Both the position numbers and the translations under genes were made by a program. Of a DNA stretch of 64,000 nt, positions 22,441-35,625 are shown one piece after another (position 1 is the stretch's first letter; each line of letters opens with the position of its first letter). The stretch covers positions 28,030,934 to 28,094,933 of the forward strand of contig NC_063151.1 in NCBI RefSeq assembly GCF_020921035.1, written 5' to 3'. A model generated the notes under the pieces. The model had not been told where the DNA came from. It saw nothing but the letters and a program-made list of their open reading frames with translations, and did no database searches. Source of the DNA: Rhodamnia argentea. Taxonomy: Eukaryota; Streptophyta; Magnoliopsida; Myrtales; Myrtaceae.

Positions 22441-23394
22441 TGGAAATCCTTCAGACCAAAAAAAAAAAAATAAGAGTGGAAATGCTGCGACTTTAGAGGA
22501 AAATAAGGTAATAACACTGTAACTTCCCAAAGCAGTAAAAATAGATGGACATTTTTAGTTTTTTTTTATTCGAAATATCTTTAGAACCTTTTCTTGCATT
22601 TCTGTTTTAATAACCTGCCGGCCAAATTCAAGAAAAATAAAGAAAATGAAAAGAGAGAGGGGAAAACCAAAAAGAAAAATGATTTTCTCCTCCTTACCAC
22701 CAAAGATTGACTTTTTTTTTCCTCGATCGAACACCAAAGATGACTTGATAATATGTGATTTGCCAACTTTTTTATTCCTTTAAATTGTCAATAAACATGC
22801 GACCCCCTTGCTGGTAAGAGATTGGGGTGGGTCACTACTATTATAAGTGCGGTGTTCGGCTCCAAAGGCGGGGTAAAAGTCGGAAAGATAAGAGTTAGAG
22901 GTAGCACAGACAAAAAAAAAATCCTTTGAATTGATTGTGAATTTATAGTAATATAGGAAATAAATATTTTCCCTTTGAAGGCACTCGTTTTTCCTTTTCT
23001 TTTTTCTTTTTTTTTGTTCTTTGACCAAATTAATTTTACTTTTTATGACCATATTAGTTTGGCATGTCAGTTCCTAATCCTTATCAAGGAAACTAAGAGA
23101 CAAAATTTAGGAGAAGACCATTTAGTGACCTGAAATAAATGCCGGACACGTATCCGGTAAAGGTTTTTAATGCACTACTACCTTAAGAGGGAGGATTCAT
23201 ATTGAATAGCATGATAGTAAAGATAAATACCTACGTGTCATTTCTACGGTAACTACAGGGATTGTGTTTCTTCTTTAGGGGGAAAAAAAGGGCCAAAGAA
23301 GAATTACATTAAAAATAAAACATTTTAATAATAATTGCCCTTTTTTTTGTGCTATTTCCTAATTCTACCATTTGAAAGTGCGATATTACGTATA
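22441..23394. other. AT-rich intergenic DNA
   Basis: Upstream flank of the proton pump interactor gene, with homopolymer runs of A and T. I see no gene. Confidence 0.35.
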
Positions 23395-23404
23395 TTAAAC
23401 CCAT

Positions 23405-24212
23405 TCTCAAAAGAATTGTAAGTTTTAAAATTTATAATGAAAGTACAATTGATTCCTAAAATTTATAAAAAGTGCAATTAAGCCATAAAACTTGTCATAT
23501 TAATGCAATCGAATAATTCCGTTAACTCCGTATAACTTGGCTAACTAAAAATGCCGGCGTGGCTATTTTGTCATTTTTTTTAATCCTACATGGTGCTGAC
23601 GTTGCTAAAACAACATCGTTTTGGTCCAATCTGAATTTTAATTCATATTTTTTTCTAATTATATTTAAAATAAGCGAATTTATTAAAAAATAACAATAAA
23701 TAAAAAAAAAATAAGGAAGATGCAAGTAAGGGCTTGCAACCGGCCCACCATCTCCGTGAAGGGCCAATGAGGGTCGTTGGTCCTCACTCGGGTTTGGGTG
23801 AAGGCTGTCGGTGGCGGTGGTCGGCCGCCACTAGCGGGTGAACCCTCACCCGAATCCGGGCAAGGGCCTAGGCCCTCACCGACCATTTCCCCACCGTCGC
23901 CTATGTCTTTTTCTTTTTCTTTTTCTTTTTTGTATTTTCTTTAGTTTAAAATATTTTTAAATTTAACTTAAATAAAATATGTATAAAAAATCGAATTTTG
24001 ACCAAAACAATGTCGTTTTAGCCACGTTAACACCACATAGGATAAAAAAAAAACAAAAAATTCACATTGGCATTTTTCATTAGTCAAATTCGATGGAATT
24101 AACGAAAAGACTTTATTGCACCAATATAACAAATTTTAAGATTTGATTGTATTTTTTTTTAGGACTCAATTGCATTACAAATTTTAGGACTTACATTGCA
24201 CTTATCTTTCTT
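23405..24212. repeat. Inverted-arm MITE-like element (family B, copy 1)
   Basis: The left arm (23405-23650) carries 'aaaacttgtcatattaatgc', ttccgttaactccg and gctaaaacaacatcgttttgg. The right arm (24000-24212) carries the reverse complement: accaaaacaatgtcgttttagc, gatggaattaacg and caatataacaaattttaag. The centre (about 23700-23900) is GC-rich with gagggtcg/aaccctcaccc segments. There is no coding frame of substance. Copy 2 lies at 36465-37145 with the same arms. It is probably a non-autonomous DNA element of about 0.7-0.8 kb. Confidence 0.65.
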
Positions 24213-24917
24213 TTTTTCGGTGGGGGAGGGGAAGGGGTTGAGAACACTTGATAATAATAGGTTAGTCAACAACTTAAAACTGATAAGCTGTATACTTTTA
24301 CTCAATTTTCTCTTAATATAATTACTTCCTCTTTCTTTATCTCCTATTTATTTCGCAATCTACAACAAATTTTGCATAGAGTAATCGATATTGAATAGTA
24401 GAAAACCGCAAGATGATCAAAGTCGGTATCACTCCTTCACTACTCCACAAGGATAGTGTTGATTATAAATGTGGCTTGTGATGGCGAGTTCAGAGTGGAC
24501 ACAAAAACTGAAAGTTTGCATTTTATAAAGTAGAGATTAGTTTTAAGGTCACCCCAAAACTTCCCTAATTTTTTTATATCAAAATGTTGTTTTCTTGATG
24601 GCCAAAAAAATTGGAAATGTGGGGTTTCGAAGGTTTTATAGCCCAACAAACAAACCCTTTTTCAACCCCCCCCAAAAAAGGCTTTTTTCGAACGTAGGCA
24701 GCCCAATGAGAAATTGGTGGGACTTTTAGGGCGCGAACGACAACACAGATATTCTCCTTTCGGGATCTATTTCGGGTGGGATTAGCCATTCTTTAGGGCG
24801 TTTCGGGTGGGATTAGACTTTTTGAAAGTTCTTTGTGATCTCCTTTTGCGATTTGAATTTCCGTCCTACCCTCTCTCTTTTTTGCCATGATTTTCTCGCT
24901 CTAGTTGCGCATATCAT
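24213..24917. other. Intergenic DNA
   Basis: AT-rich, then a stretch with poly-C and poly-A runs near 24660-24690 and a repeated gtttcgggtgggatta phrase near 24770-24815. No gene is recognised. Confidence 0.3.
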
Positions 24918-25520
24918 TTGTCCTTGCATAGGGTCTTATGGTCAAAATTAAACATCATCGAATTCTTCAAGAGCATAATCAATTTGGCTATTCAAACAGG
25001 TTTGCCATCCACTAACGCAAATGATCTCTCTCGATCCTCACCTCTTCCTACTAATAATATTGACATTGCGCGTTTCGCATATATCACGAGCAAATCAAGA
25101 AATGAAGATGAAACGCATTGGAGAGTTTTTCAAGCAGTGTATGAAATACAAAATCAGTATCTTCTTCATTTGGACCTAGAGTCCTTAACACAAGGTGAAG
25201 ATTGCCTCGAGTGGAAAATGAATCAATCTTCACCGCGACAATGAATGTTCGCATGACCACTATAGCTGATTTGATTGCTTATTGAGGACCAACTGGGTTC
25301 TCTATACTCTTCAGGCTCGCGCTCAACCTCTGCGCCTCAGATCTTTTCCTTTAGCGACTCAAGATGGTCATTACTCCATACTGCTCTTATCGATGTAGAT
25401 CTGTTTATAGCTCACCACAATAGCAACTGTATTAATCTTTGTTTGGTACAACAGGTAAATTTGCTGCAAACAAGCCCATGGTTGGATGAAAACCCCAATT
25501 TCACCGAGCCATGAGTAAAT
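24918..25520 (+). pseudogene. Relict of a GT14 beta-glucuronosyltransferase (GlcAT14 type)
   Basis: The first frame (to 25244) contains ARFAYITSKSRN, VFQAVYEIQNQYLLHLDLES and a following short segment. These match the start of the catalytic domain of plant GT14 enzymes (RFAYLISGS..., LWRTLxALYHPxNQYVVHLDLES). In another frame, SRVENESIFTATMNVRMTTI and ADLIAY.GPT continue the match (family: SRVENDPxFxxVxNVxMxxKANLVTYRGPT). Next come LNLCASD and LATQDGHYSIL, corresponding to the LSASDYPLxTQDDLL region. The match runs for about 500 bp but crosses at least two frame changes and stops, including TGA just after ADLIAY. The N-terminal anchor and the C-terminal half are missing. The intact enzyme adds glucuronic acid to arabinogalactan proteins in the Golgi. 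This copy cannot work. Confidence 0.7.
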
Positions 25521-25945
25521 TCATTGTGCTCACGGCAACTCTTACACGCGTATCAGATCAGATCATGAGATAATCAATCCAACTTGGCGAGGAATTCCAT
25601 GGATAGGAACAAGTTCAATTCTTATCCTGCGTTCTTTGGCCAGGAACAAGCAATAGAAAGAAACATGCAAGAATGCTTGATATTTACTTTTTCTTCTATT
25701 GGAATATTATCTACATAATACCTTATACAGGACCATTCTCACCCTTACGGAGACCGCATCAGCTATTTTCCTCTAATGGCAAAATTTGTTATTTCAAAAC
25801 AAATCCCTGATTCCCTGTATCCTCTTGCCCGCGTCACTGCTAAGCTCCTTCCACTATGGTATTCTTTAGCTAATAACATTTTTCTGCTCCAACCCCGAGC
25901 ACTTTCCTTAAGTGAATCTGTGAATTTCGGACTGTCCAGGAAAAA
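25521..25945 (-). other. 3' UTR and flank of the SPA-type gene
   Basis: Follows the stop codon at 25946 on the minus strand. AT-rich with no coding similarity; presumed 3' UTR and polyadenylation region. Confidence 0.4.
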
Positions 25946-28900
25946 TTAGACCATCTCCAAAATCTTTATATTTCCCGTGGAATTTGCAGCAACCAAGGTT
26001 GAGGACTGGCTGCGCCAACAAACTGAAGAAATGAACTGTGCCGCATCATCCATTTCGGGGCCGGAAAGTACATCTGTCCCATTGAATTTGAATGATAGTG
26101 CAGGCATAGGGAAAGCCTTGTGGTAGATGAAAACCTGTTGACAAGGAAACGTGGCCATAAACCTAGAGATCAGAATATTCTTAAAGCAACTTCATAGAAC
26201 CTCTGATACACGAGAGTTAACATTAGTTGACAGACTTGAAAATGGAAATGACCTAAAAAATCTTAAAATATGCAAACGAGTGCTTTCTAGTCTGCTACAC
26301 CAACAAAAAGGTATGCACTGCATTCATAACATTAATATAGGGCAAAATGCCCATCGGTAATTGCATATCGATTATGGAATGAGAAGATCAGAAAATTAGC
26401 TACTTGGAAATTGATTTGCCTAGCAACTGTGAGGTACTCTTGCATGACAAACATTACAAGATAATCAATGCGATGCTCTCTTCGAACTCCAAGTATACTG
26501 ATAAAAAATTGTCAATGGTCATCATAGAATTGACAAAGGATTTGTTCGAATATCAGGATCAGTGCAGCATAGATATGTGTTCATTCATGCAGACATAAAT
26601 AAGGGGAGATATCCTGCCATCTTGTAAGTACCTCATTTGTTTCTGAACCTGTTGCTATGTAGCCATCAGACGCTGACAAGCCAACAAAGTTCTGCCAAAA
26701 AAAAAACACACTAATGGGATATCAAAGATGTACAACACCCAAGAAAATATGAAGAAGAAAATATTTAAGCCTGAAGTCATGATGACAAATCAATTATTCA
26801 GACAATACACCACCATAACACCGTAGTCCCCCCGAGTTTTAGGCAAAAGTCAATCTCGTTGAAAACCAATCACCATATGAAGGGTTCTGGGCCGCAACCA
26901 ACACTTCTTGCAGCTTCACATCAAAGCTTGAGTGACACATGCACTGCTATAGCATTTCGATTTCCGATATTTATTGAACTCATATCTAAGGTATAATAGG
27001 AGATCAACACTCCTACCTCATAGCTGCCTTTACATCCTCCAATCCAATAGTCACAAGTCACCATGTTTCTTTGGAACAGTTTTTGGGGCATTATCATTTT
27101 TAAATTTTACACGGTTCTTTCCAGCAGGGCCATAAAAAATAAATGTATCACTTGATAACAGCAGAGGAAATGGCCAGATTTGGCAGGGAGCCACCGGCTT
27201 TGAGTAGTAAAATCAATGGGGATGGACAAGGTTAAAAAATGACCAGGATGCTAACCTTGCTCCAGTAATAAGCCTAGTAGTAACCTCCCTCCTCCAACCC
27301 CCATCCCCCCCAAAATTAATACTTTCTCTAAGATCAGGTCTAGTTTTAGTCAGTTCGTTTGTCATCTAAATAAGGACTGTGCTCTTAACCACGTCCTCAG
27401 CTGATTTGATGTGTTGTTCACTTACTGCACTTTCTTATCATTCCACCTAAAGAACACATACTATCCTATCCACATCTTACATAGCTGATCATATCCAAGG
27501 GAAAAAACCCGGAAGGAATAGCCACATAAGGCACTTGAGGAAATTCCAACATGGCTCTCCTATTAAACCAGCTACACTTAATTTTATGGGCATTTTCTGC
27601 TTCCATATCTGTATGGCAATATAGAGACTAATGGGCTTTCAATAGAGAAGTTCTGATAACTCCACATTGGGATGGAAGAACAGAAGAAAGTTTAGTAAAA
27701 GCAACAGAACCAAATGAACAAAAGAAAATGAGACTTCATCTAATAACAGGAGTATTGAGCAGAATTATATTGCCGACTGTACCTTCACATTTGTGTGACC
27801 TGTAAATGATTGAAGGGGAGTCTCAATAACTCGAGATGTGCACTGTGACAAATCCCAAAGCTTCAAGGTGTTATCCGTGGATGCAGATACAATATTCACT
27901 GAATCCAGAAACTTGACATTACTGACGGTCTTGTTATGTCCAACTAATGTGCACAAAGGAGCTCTTGAATTACGGAGATCATAGTAATAAATCTTATGAT
28001 CCGCTGAACCAAATGCAAGAGAATGGCCAGAATCTGAGGGAAACTGAACACAACATACATTTGCCTTTGTTTTGATGGTACCAATACTTACACCCTGCAG
28101 ATGCAACCCACGTAAGAGAAAACAACTCATTACACATCCTGAACAAGATATATATTGCAGTAAACTAGGTTACTGTAGTACGTTTAGTTTCAAAGCAGAC
28201 ATCCACCAAGTGCAAAAGTAGAATTGCCTGATTGATACTCCAAAGCTTGACAGAGCCATCATCACTCCCGCTAGCCAACAATGTTGGATCTGCAGATGAA
28301 AAGTCAATGGACCAAACTCGTTTTTCATGCTCTTTCATTTCCATGAGGACCTGACTTCTTGTAACATCCCAGACCTAAACATAATAACCACTTACAATTA
28401 AAATATGTCAATGAGTAGAGGAATGATTATAATTCGGACTCCACATACCTGTACCACACCTTCAAAGTTACTCGAAGCAATCTGGCTTTTAATATATGTA
28501 TTCCAGCATATACTACTGAATTTTGACCTACCGGCCATTTCAACCACTGGATAGTGGATATCACGATCTTCCATTAAGATAGCATCGCACTCAAATACCT
28601 TAATTTTTTTATTTACACCAGCTGTGGCAAAAAAGTCCCCACCTCGATCAAAACTGAGGGAGCACACTAAGTTGGATGAGTTGAGAAGATCCCCTTGTTT
28701 CAAGTCGGCCTTCACTTTTAACTTGCTGTAAGATAGATACTTACACAGTCCTTCAAGGAAAGGACTTATCCACCCACTCTTTCTATTTTCACCATATCGC
28801 TCTCTTGATGCAGCTGTATTAATAGAACTCCTTTCGGTCATTACAACGGAGCCTTTACCATCACTGCTGAGAGGTGAAAGCTTCATCAATGGCCTTGTAG

Positions 28901-31900
28901 ATTGCTTGAGTTGTCGATATCTAGTCAAGAAGTACGCCGACTCCAATTTGCCGAAGTTTTTCATCAATCGAGAGCTTTTCAAAAGAAAACCATCCCGTTT
29001 ATCAACATGAGCATCCGATTTCTGATTATCATCAGGATCATAGCAGCATTCTTCCCCATTATGAACCAGCACTCCCGGTCTGCATCGCTTTCTAGATCCC
29101 AGGCTAGTAGTATCATCATTATCAACAATATCATGTGAAGGGAGACTTGAAGTTGTCTGATCTTCCTTACCCAGTTCTGGGCATGAGTTTGATCTATTCT
29201 TCAGAATTACCTGTTGCTTTGTTACTTCTTCAATATCGGTACCAAGTAGAGATAAAGTAGCTTGCAACTTATCAGCCACTTCTTTTTTCCTTTGTTGCAT
29301 CAGCAAGAGAAACTCCAGCAACAATTCTTGTTTCTCTATTTTCTCTCTGAGCTCCATTGCAGCTTCACGTTCCTCCAGGTAATCTCTCGGCTCATTAAGA
29401 AACTGACTCTGCAACAATTCGCTGCAACACATCATTCAACAATGACATTAGGATTCAATGGCAGTCTCGCAGGCAACACAAACTTTCTAATAGGCTTCAA
29501 GCCTCTTAGATATTGAAAATTGTCAATCCACAGAAAGCAAACTAAGCTTGGTATGTCCCAAATAAGGACCCCCCCCAAAAAAAAAAAAAACAAACAAACA
29601 ACCAAAACAAAAAGAAAAAAACACAGAAAAAATTTAAGATAAAGAAAAGAAACAAGGATGCAAATGTGACCGTATGTTGACAACTACATATAACGATTAG
29701 AGTACGATGACGAATATAAAAGTACAATTACCAATACAAAAGCAATATCAGATGTTAAAACCGTACAGAGCTGCATCAAAGTTAATTCATCTCATTTAAA
29801 CCCATCCTACCAGAGCAAATATCTGATGATGAAGTTGCCGCAGAAAATATGTAAGTGCCGGTAGCTGAGAAGTCACTCAGAGAAGAAAGATGTGTTGCAG
29901 ACTTGAATCGTAATTGCACTACGTGACCTTAGCACTTCTAGAACCAGAAACTTGAAAATTATGATAAGAATTTATTCAATACCAGTTGATGATAATGGCA
30001 ATTGAAGCCCCATCCAGGAGATGGATGTTTAAGGGCCTCGAACATACAGTCCCAAGCATGGACTTGAATCGTGATTGCACTATGTGAGCTGAAGCACTTC
30101 TAGAACCAGCAATTGAGTTTATGATAAGAATTTACTAAACGCCAACAGACGACAAGTGCAACCAAAGCCCCATCCAAGAGACAATAAGGGCCTTAAACAT
30201 ATAGTCCAAGGATGTACAAGAGGCTTTGAGATGGTAACTATACCTAATGTAGTTGAAAACAACGAAAAAAATTGAATGTCCTCTATTCTTCACCATCCTT
30301 TAAAGAGTGTGAACAGCTAGATGTGTCTAACAACATTTTGGCTCTTACATCATAACTAATCACTCTTTGTAAGGAAGAGATAGTGGGCCGAAGATTGTGG
30401 AGAAACATCAAGCCATAAATACACTTTGAGGGGAACAGTTAGGATAGATCTTGTGCATTCTTCAAAATCTTCATTGTAGTCTTGTAAGCATCTAGGTTGT
30501 CATATTCTGCATGTTTTCCAATCATGTGATCATTCTCTTGATCCATGACGTTGACATGGACATGCCGATGGTCCAACTAGGACAATCAAGGACCAAAATT
30601 GTTTTTGCTAGACATTCCATACTGTAAATGCGCATACGATCTTATGTATATGCTTGGAATCTTTCAGTTCAATCCATGTACATCAGTGCTATATGAGCAT
30701 CAAACCCATGTCGGTGCATTTATGCTTACATGGAGAAGTACGAGACCTGCAAGGACCATTGGGAAACAATGCGGGGATACATAACAAACTGCAACTTACA
30801 AGGAAATAAACCAAATCACAGGTTAAAGTCTCATACTTTCACTAGGATACAAAAGATACATGCTTGCAACTAGTAGGAGAGGAGATGCAATAGTTTAGAT
30901 AAGTAGCAGCAAAGTCAAGGAAAGGGCATGATAGAGGCATTAATACAAAGAAAGTCGAGAAAGGCCATGATAAAGACGTACTAAGAGATGTATTAAGACG
31001 AAGACTGCTATCTACCAAGCTAACTCAAGTGAACATCTACAAGATACATTTTGAACTGGCAAATAGCACGATAAAAGGACAATCACCTCATCATTGGCCG
31101 ACTTCTGGGCTCAGGATGAAGTAACAACATGCAGAACGAAGCTTCTTTGGACCATTTTAGCAGCAGCTGAGGAGGAAGAACCCGATGTCTCAGACTGGAC
31201 ATCGTTCTGCATTTCTCTTCACTGGAGCTGAATGGACAAAATAACTGCTCAAAAAGAGAGGAATCTAATCAGTATACAGAAGCAATTTGCAACAGCTAAT
31301 AATTCATTTCTTACCAAGTTTGCATATTGAAAAAGAGAAACAACAAACTTCACTACTTGAATTTCACAGACAAACCTCGAAAAGGAGGATGCCCAACCGG
31401 TATATATCTGATGCACAGCAGCTAGGAGCCCCAGCAACCTCCTCAGGGCTCGTATACCAACTTGCTTCCATGAGCAACACCTGTTTCATGGGAAAAGGTG
31501 GGGCATTCTCTTTTGCTTGTTCAGCGATCCTCCCATCTTTAATCTTATTGTCCCCAATCTCTTCCATTAATGAAACTTTGGCTGCATAAATGGAGCTTGA
31601 CCGGATGCAACTATTACCCGATAGCACAATGGTAGGCATTCCCGCGGAATTAGAATTCTCACTTCTTCCCTGCTGATGCATGCCGTGGGGAAAGGAAGAG
31701 GATTCATCCTTGGCCTCAGTCCGGCTATTTGACTCATCTTCCAAAGAATCGGATCCTGAATCTGAACAAGAAGAGGATTCTATGAAGGAGACCCGGTTGA
31801 AAGAAGACATAACAAAGCAAGAAGGCCGCACATTCTGGATGACAACTCCTTGGGAATGGGCAACATTCACTATCTCCACTATTTGCCCAAATATATGCAA

Positions 31901-32227
31901 ACATTCAAATTCATCCACTTGTCTATCTGGTTTGTCCAACCACTGTCTCAAGCTAACATCATCCCACTCTAGGCCACGGAAGAAAGGGTTAACCGTTAGC
32001 TCCTCCTCGAAATCACGAGATAATCCGGCTTGATTTCTAAGGCTATCGGCAGAAGCAGAAAGAACTCGATCTCTTACCTTTCTAAAAGCAAAATCCTGCT
32101 GTGCATCACCCGAAAAATCAATTCTCCCGCGACGAAGCAACCTCTGATTCCTGTCCGTGACATTAGATGTACTTAATCCCCTAGAACCATCAGACTTCTG
32201 CCAAGCAGAATCAGATGAACCTTCCAT
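25946..32227 (-). CDS. SPA3/SPA4-type suppressor of phyA-105 related protein
   Basis: Seven coding exons: 32227-31376, 31244-31087, 29421-28449, 28374-28228, 28094-27783, 26691-26632 and 26134-25946, giving 896 residues (Arabidopsis SPA3 about 845, SPA4 about 794). An N-terminal degenerate kinase-like domain (about 90-335) includes [20 protein letters not shown] and [21 protein letters not shown] coiled coil (about 350-410: [20 protein letters not shown]) dimerises with COP1 or other SPAs. C-terminal WD40 repeats run from about 573 to the end ([55 protein letters not shown]). SPA proteins form the COP1-SPA E3 ligase that destroys light-signalling activators in darkness. The fourth intron appears to start with GC instead of GT. 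The sequence looks intact. An upstream ATG at 32293 in the same frame lies in the likely leader intron. Confidence 0.95.
29422..31086 (-). other. Long intron 2 of the SPA gene with an internal tandem duplication
   Basis: The 1665-bp intron contains a direct repeat. Unit 1 is at 29900-30060 and unit 2 at 30061-30211. Both begin gacttgaatcg, contain ttctagaaccag and tatgataagaattta, and end near aagcccc..catcca. The copies differ at a moderate number of positions and by small gaps, so the duplication is not recent. A poly-A/C run is at about 29569-29632. No other gene is seen inside. Confidence 0.6.
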
Positions 32228-32698
32228 GGTTATCCACCCAAAGCTGCATGAAGCCCACGAAACACACATCCAATAAAGGGAGGTATTCGCCAACTTCTAC
32301 CGACTTCCACCATCACCATAGGCATCACAAAACAAACTCCGACGCAAACAAACAGATCGAACCCACCAACTCGAAAGGTCAAATGCCCGATTCCTCCGTA
32401 ATAGTCGAATACCTGGTGGGCCTTAAATTAAATTACGAGAACGAAATGGGTTTTGCATAATACGAACTGGGCAAGTGATACCAGAAATAGAAGATTCAGC
32501 AGAGAAACCTTGAAACCTATGGGCAAATCATATTTCTCAGCAGGAACCAAATAACGAAACAGCAAAAGCAAGCACATAGAGAAAAGTGAAAAGTACCTCG
32601 AATGTAAATTCTAGCCAAACAATGCACCAGCAGATACAGAGAGTATTTTCGAATGAAGCGTTATGTCCATTCGTTCAGACCGCATGTGCGTGCGTGTT

Positions 32699-32741
<43 letters not shown>

Positions 32742-33990
32742 TGGAGAGAGCGAGGGTGTACCGGTACCGGCTGTGAGCACACCAAAGAACGATCTTTTGC
32801 CACTGTTCCTGCTAGGCTAACCAGAGAAGAGAACCACACACCAAAAACTTTCTATTGCCCTCCCCCCAACGGAAGCTCCACAGCCTCATAAATTCCCCTC
32901 ATTTTCCTTTATTAAACCAGGCCGTCTGTGAACAAAAAAAGAATATACATATATATGTATGCGTGTGTCTTATAACAGATCACAAATTGGTGGTACTTTA
33001 TTTATTGCCGTTCGCTTATGAATCCCCCCCTTCCTTCATCCTTTATCTTCCCGCTTTATTCCACTGGTTTACGTGGCACGACCATGGCCTCAAGCTAGGG
33101 TTTCTTTGAGAACAGAGGGAGCTGAAAAAGCAAGTAATACAAAAAATGCGTGGGCCATCTAATAAAACAACTCGAAAGTACTCGCGTCTCTCCATGATCT
33201 TCTCGCCCCCCATCGGAAAGTTTGTCGTGGGATCAGGTTTCGGAAATTACCTATTAAGAAATAAAGAGATGAAGCCCGTCGGGTTGCCATATGAGGAAAG
33301 CGGAGGTGATTAAATCGGAACTTGACTGATTAAACAATGCAGCACTTGGATTAAACAAACATTAGATTCAACCCTAATCTGCCCGGATTCTCCGAAACCA
33401 GTTCGTGAAATTCAGTTCTCTTTCGCCAATTAAATAATCCTGAAAAATGATTGGTCGTCGAGCACGTGGTCGAACGACCAAAACACCGTCGCTCGAGCAG
33501 CTTAATTTAATAATGGCGAGTAACAGTAATGGCGCCGATTGTCCTGACTAAGGCACTTTCATCCAACAGAGGAGACAAATTCATTACGTATGCATATGCG
33601 TATGCATGTTCTCGCTCCCCGTCCGTACCTAAAATAGGAACTCTTCTCCATAAACGAGCTCAAAATTGATTAGCGGTGCAAACCTGCGACGAGCTACCGC
33701 GATGAAGGTCAGGTGTGGCCTCGGGAGCACGTAATCCAACTCGGATCGCCCGCGCGAAATCAGATCGGAATCGGCGATCGAGGGTTGCATCCGGCATCAG
33801 AAGTGACGTTGCTCGAAAGAGCGGAGCGGAGCCGCGGAGTAAACCAGTGAGGTGAACTACCGGAAGAGGGAGGTGAGGTCGGTAGGGCTTCGGTGAAATC
33901 GCGGGCTCCGTGAAGATATCTGAGCTCGCGCGAATTGAAAATTTTTGGTCGAAGAAAAATTTGCAGAGAGAGCAAAGAGACGGAGATTAT
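32228..33990 (-). promoter_or_regulatory. 5' leader exons and promoter region of the SPA gene
   Basis: Two GT donors on the minus strand could end leader exons. One is at 32597 (CGAG|GTAC), just below a GA microsatellite at 32702-32732. The other is at 33684 (GCAG|GTTTG), ending a GC-rich block at about 33684-33990. The likely acceptor is the tgcag at about 32244-32240, a few bases before the ATG at 32227. Whether both leaders belong to one transcript or are alternative starts cannot be told. Between about 32900 and 33660 I see only spacer. Confidence 0.4.
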
Positions 33991-34009
33991 TATGGGGAGG
34001 ACTGAGGAG

Positions 34010-34694
34010 CTTCTCTAATCGGACTTAATTAGTTCATAAGTGGAATCCACGCGAAATTGAGGCATTAATTTTTCAGCAAATAAACGATGACTTGCATCTT
34101 CTTTTTGTGCGGCCGTCCGGCCACATGATACTAATATTTCTTAAAATTTTTGAATTTTGTATTTTTCCTTTTTTCTTCCTTGTTCTTCTGGCCGACCTCG
34201 CCTAGCCATGCTGGCTCGACCTCGCCGTCGTGGGCCGAGGCCAGCCTCTTATTTGCTCAGGCATCTCGACTCATGGGAAAGCGGTTACGAGAAAGAGCCT
34301 GCGATGGAGAGGTCGAGTTCGGCAGCCTGCAGGGACCGGGCCGGGGGGGTGGGGGGGCAAGATGTTGTAGAAACTGAGCAAGGAGAGCTCGCCGCATGCG
34401 GCCCGACCGGGAGACGATTGAGAGCGACGGACAGGACGATTGGCGACATTTTCTGTTGATAAGGGGCTGACTCCGAGTTGCAGAAGTCTCGAGTACAGGT
34501 TGATTTTCGCGGCTTCGTTCTTGATTGTTTTCGTTTTACGTTATAAGCTCGAGTGAAGAAGAATGTCGGCAGGAGCAATGGTCGATGTCAATGGTCGTGC
34601 CTTGATGCAGTGATATGAAAACGAAGGAGTCTTCGACTTCTAGTAATCATCGGGAGTAGAGGGACGAAAAAATAAAAAAGAAAGAAAAAGAAAA

Positions 34695-34739
<45 letters not shown>

Positions 34740-35084
34740 GTCGTAGAACGGCCGGCGTCGGCTGGCATCCACGTCGGCGCTAGCCGGCCAAAATTGATCA
34801 GATTGACTGAATTGACACAATTGCGAAAGGTTTAAGACTGAATCGGCAAAAACAAAGTTTAGGACTAAAATGGTGCAATTACAATAGATTTGTGACTTCT
34901 TTGTTAATTTTTCCAAAATTTTACTTACATAAGCATAATTTTTCCTTTGATTAACGAAATTTACCAAGTTCGAGACTTCCGGTGTTCTAGCCACGAAGTA
35001 AAAACTAGTGACCAAGTTGAGATGGGTTAATGCCATTGAAAAATCCCTAACTGAATATCTTTGCCTTCATGATTCATGAATTTC
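34010..35084. repeat. Repeat-rich spacer with (AT)n and a family A arm
   Basis: A GC-rich stretch at 34180-34470 resembles the centres of the inverted-arm elements. A pure AT-dinucleotide run of about 40 bp lies at about 34696-34735. From about 34741 to 34925 comes a right arm of family A ('ttgactgaattgacacaatt', then a 'gtttaggactaaaatggtgc' segment). A matching left arm is not clear, so the copy is probably partial. No gene. Confidence 0.45.
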
Positions 35085-35625
35085 AAATTAATTTTCTCCT
35101 CACAAAAAATCTCAAATTTAGTAATCTCGTGAGACATTTTCCAGAGACCAATTTTCATCGCACATAAACATCCCAAATCGGTAGTCCCGATACACATATG
35201 ACCAAACTAATTTTTCTCTCTCGCAAGAAAAAAGAAACGGTACCCCCAGTCCAAATCTATCCCCCGTTAGCATTCTGTCCGCTATAATTGTATTCGTTTC
35301 AACACAAATAGTAGATGTCCAAAAGATTGATACGACCGGAGAATGATAGATTAGACATGGCAAATTAACTTGTGTTGACACTTATGCATTTTAATGGCAT
35401 GTAGATTTGGGTTAGGGATGCCGGATTGGAATTCTTTGTGATTCAAAAATTAGTCCGAGGTAAATGTGTAATAGGATACTGATTTGGGATTCTCTATAAA
35501 AGGAAAATTAGCTTGTAGTAATGTGTTACGAGATACTAACTTTAACTTTTTCTTTTCAAACGAAAATCATTTTCGATAAATGTGTCATGAGGTATCGGTT
35601 TGAGATTTTTAATGACAAGGCGCAG
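35085..35625. repeat. Inverted-arm repeat built of ~60-bp units (family C, copy 2)
   Basis: Left units at about 35085-35275 (ctcacaaaaaatctcaaattt; catcccaaatcggtagtccc; cggtacccccagtcc) are mirrored at about 35400-35625 (gatactgatttgggattctc; gaggtatcggtttgagatt). The layout is the same as 1-510: tandem units of about 60 bp in each arm around a centre with a cccccgttagcattctgtcc segment. The units are more diverged than in copy 1. Non-coding. Confidence 0.6.

Noticed and set aside
32702-32732. GA microsatellite as evidence of a regulatory GAGA site
   Set aside because: Length-variable simple repeat in the leader area; a binding role cannot be supported from sequence alone.
34150-34578. GC-rich open frames on both strands
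   Set aside because: Their composition matches the GC-rich centres of the local inverted-arm elements and no protein family is recognisable.
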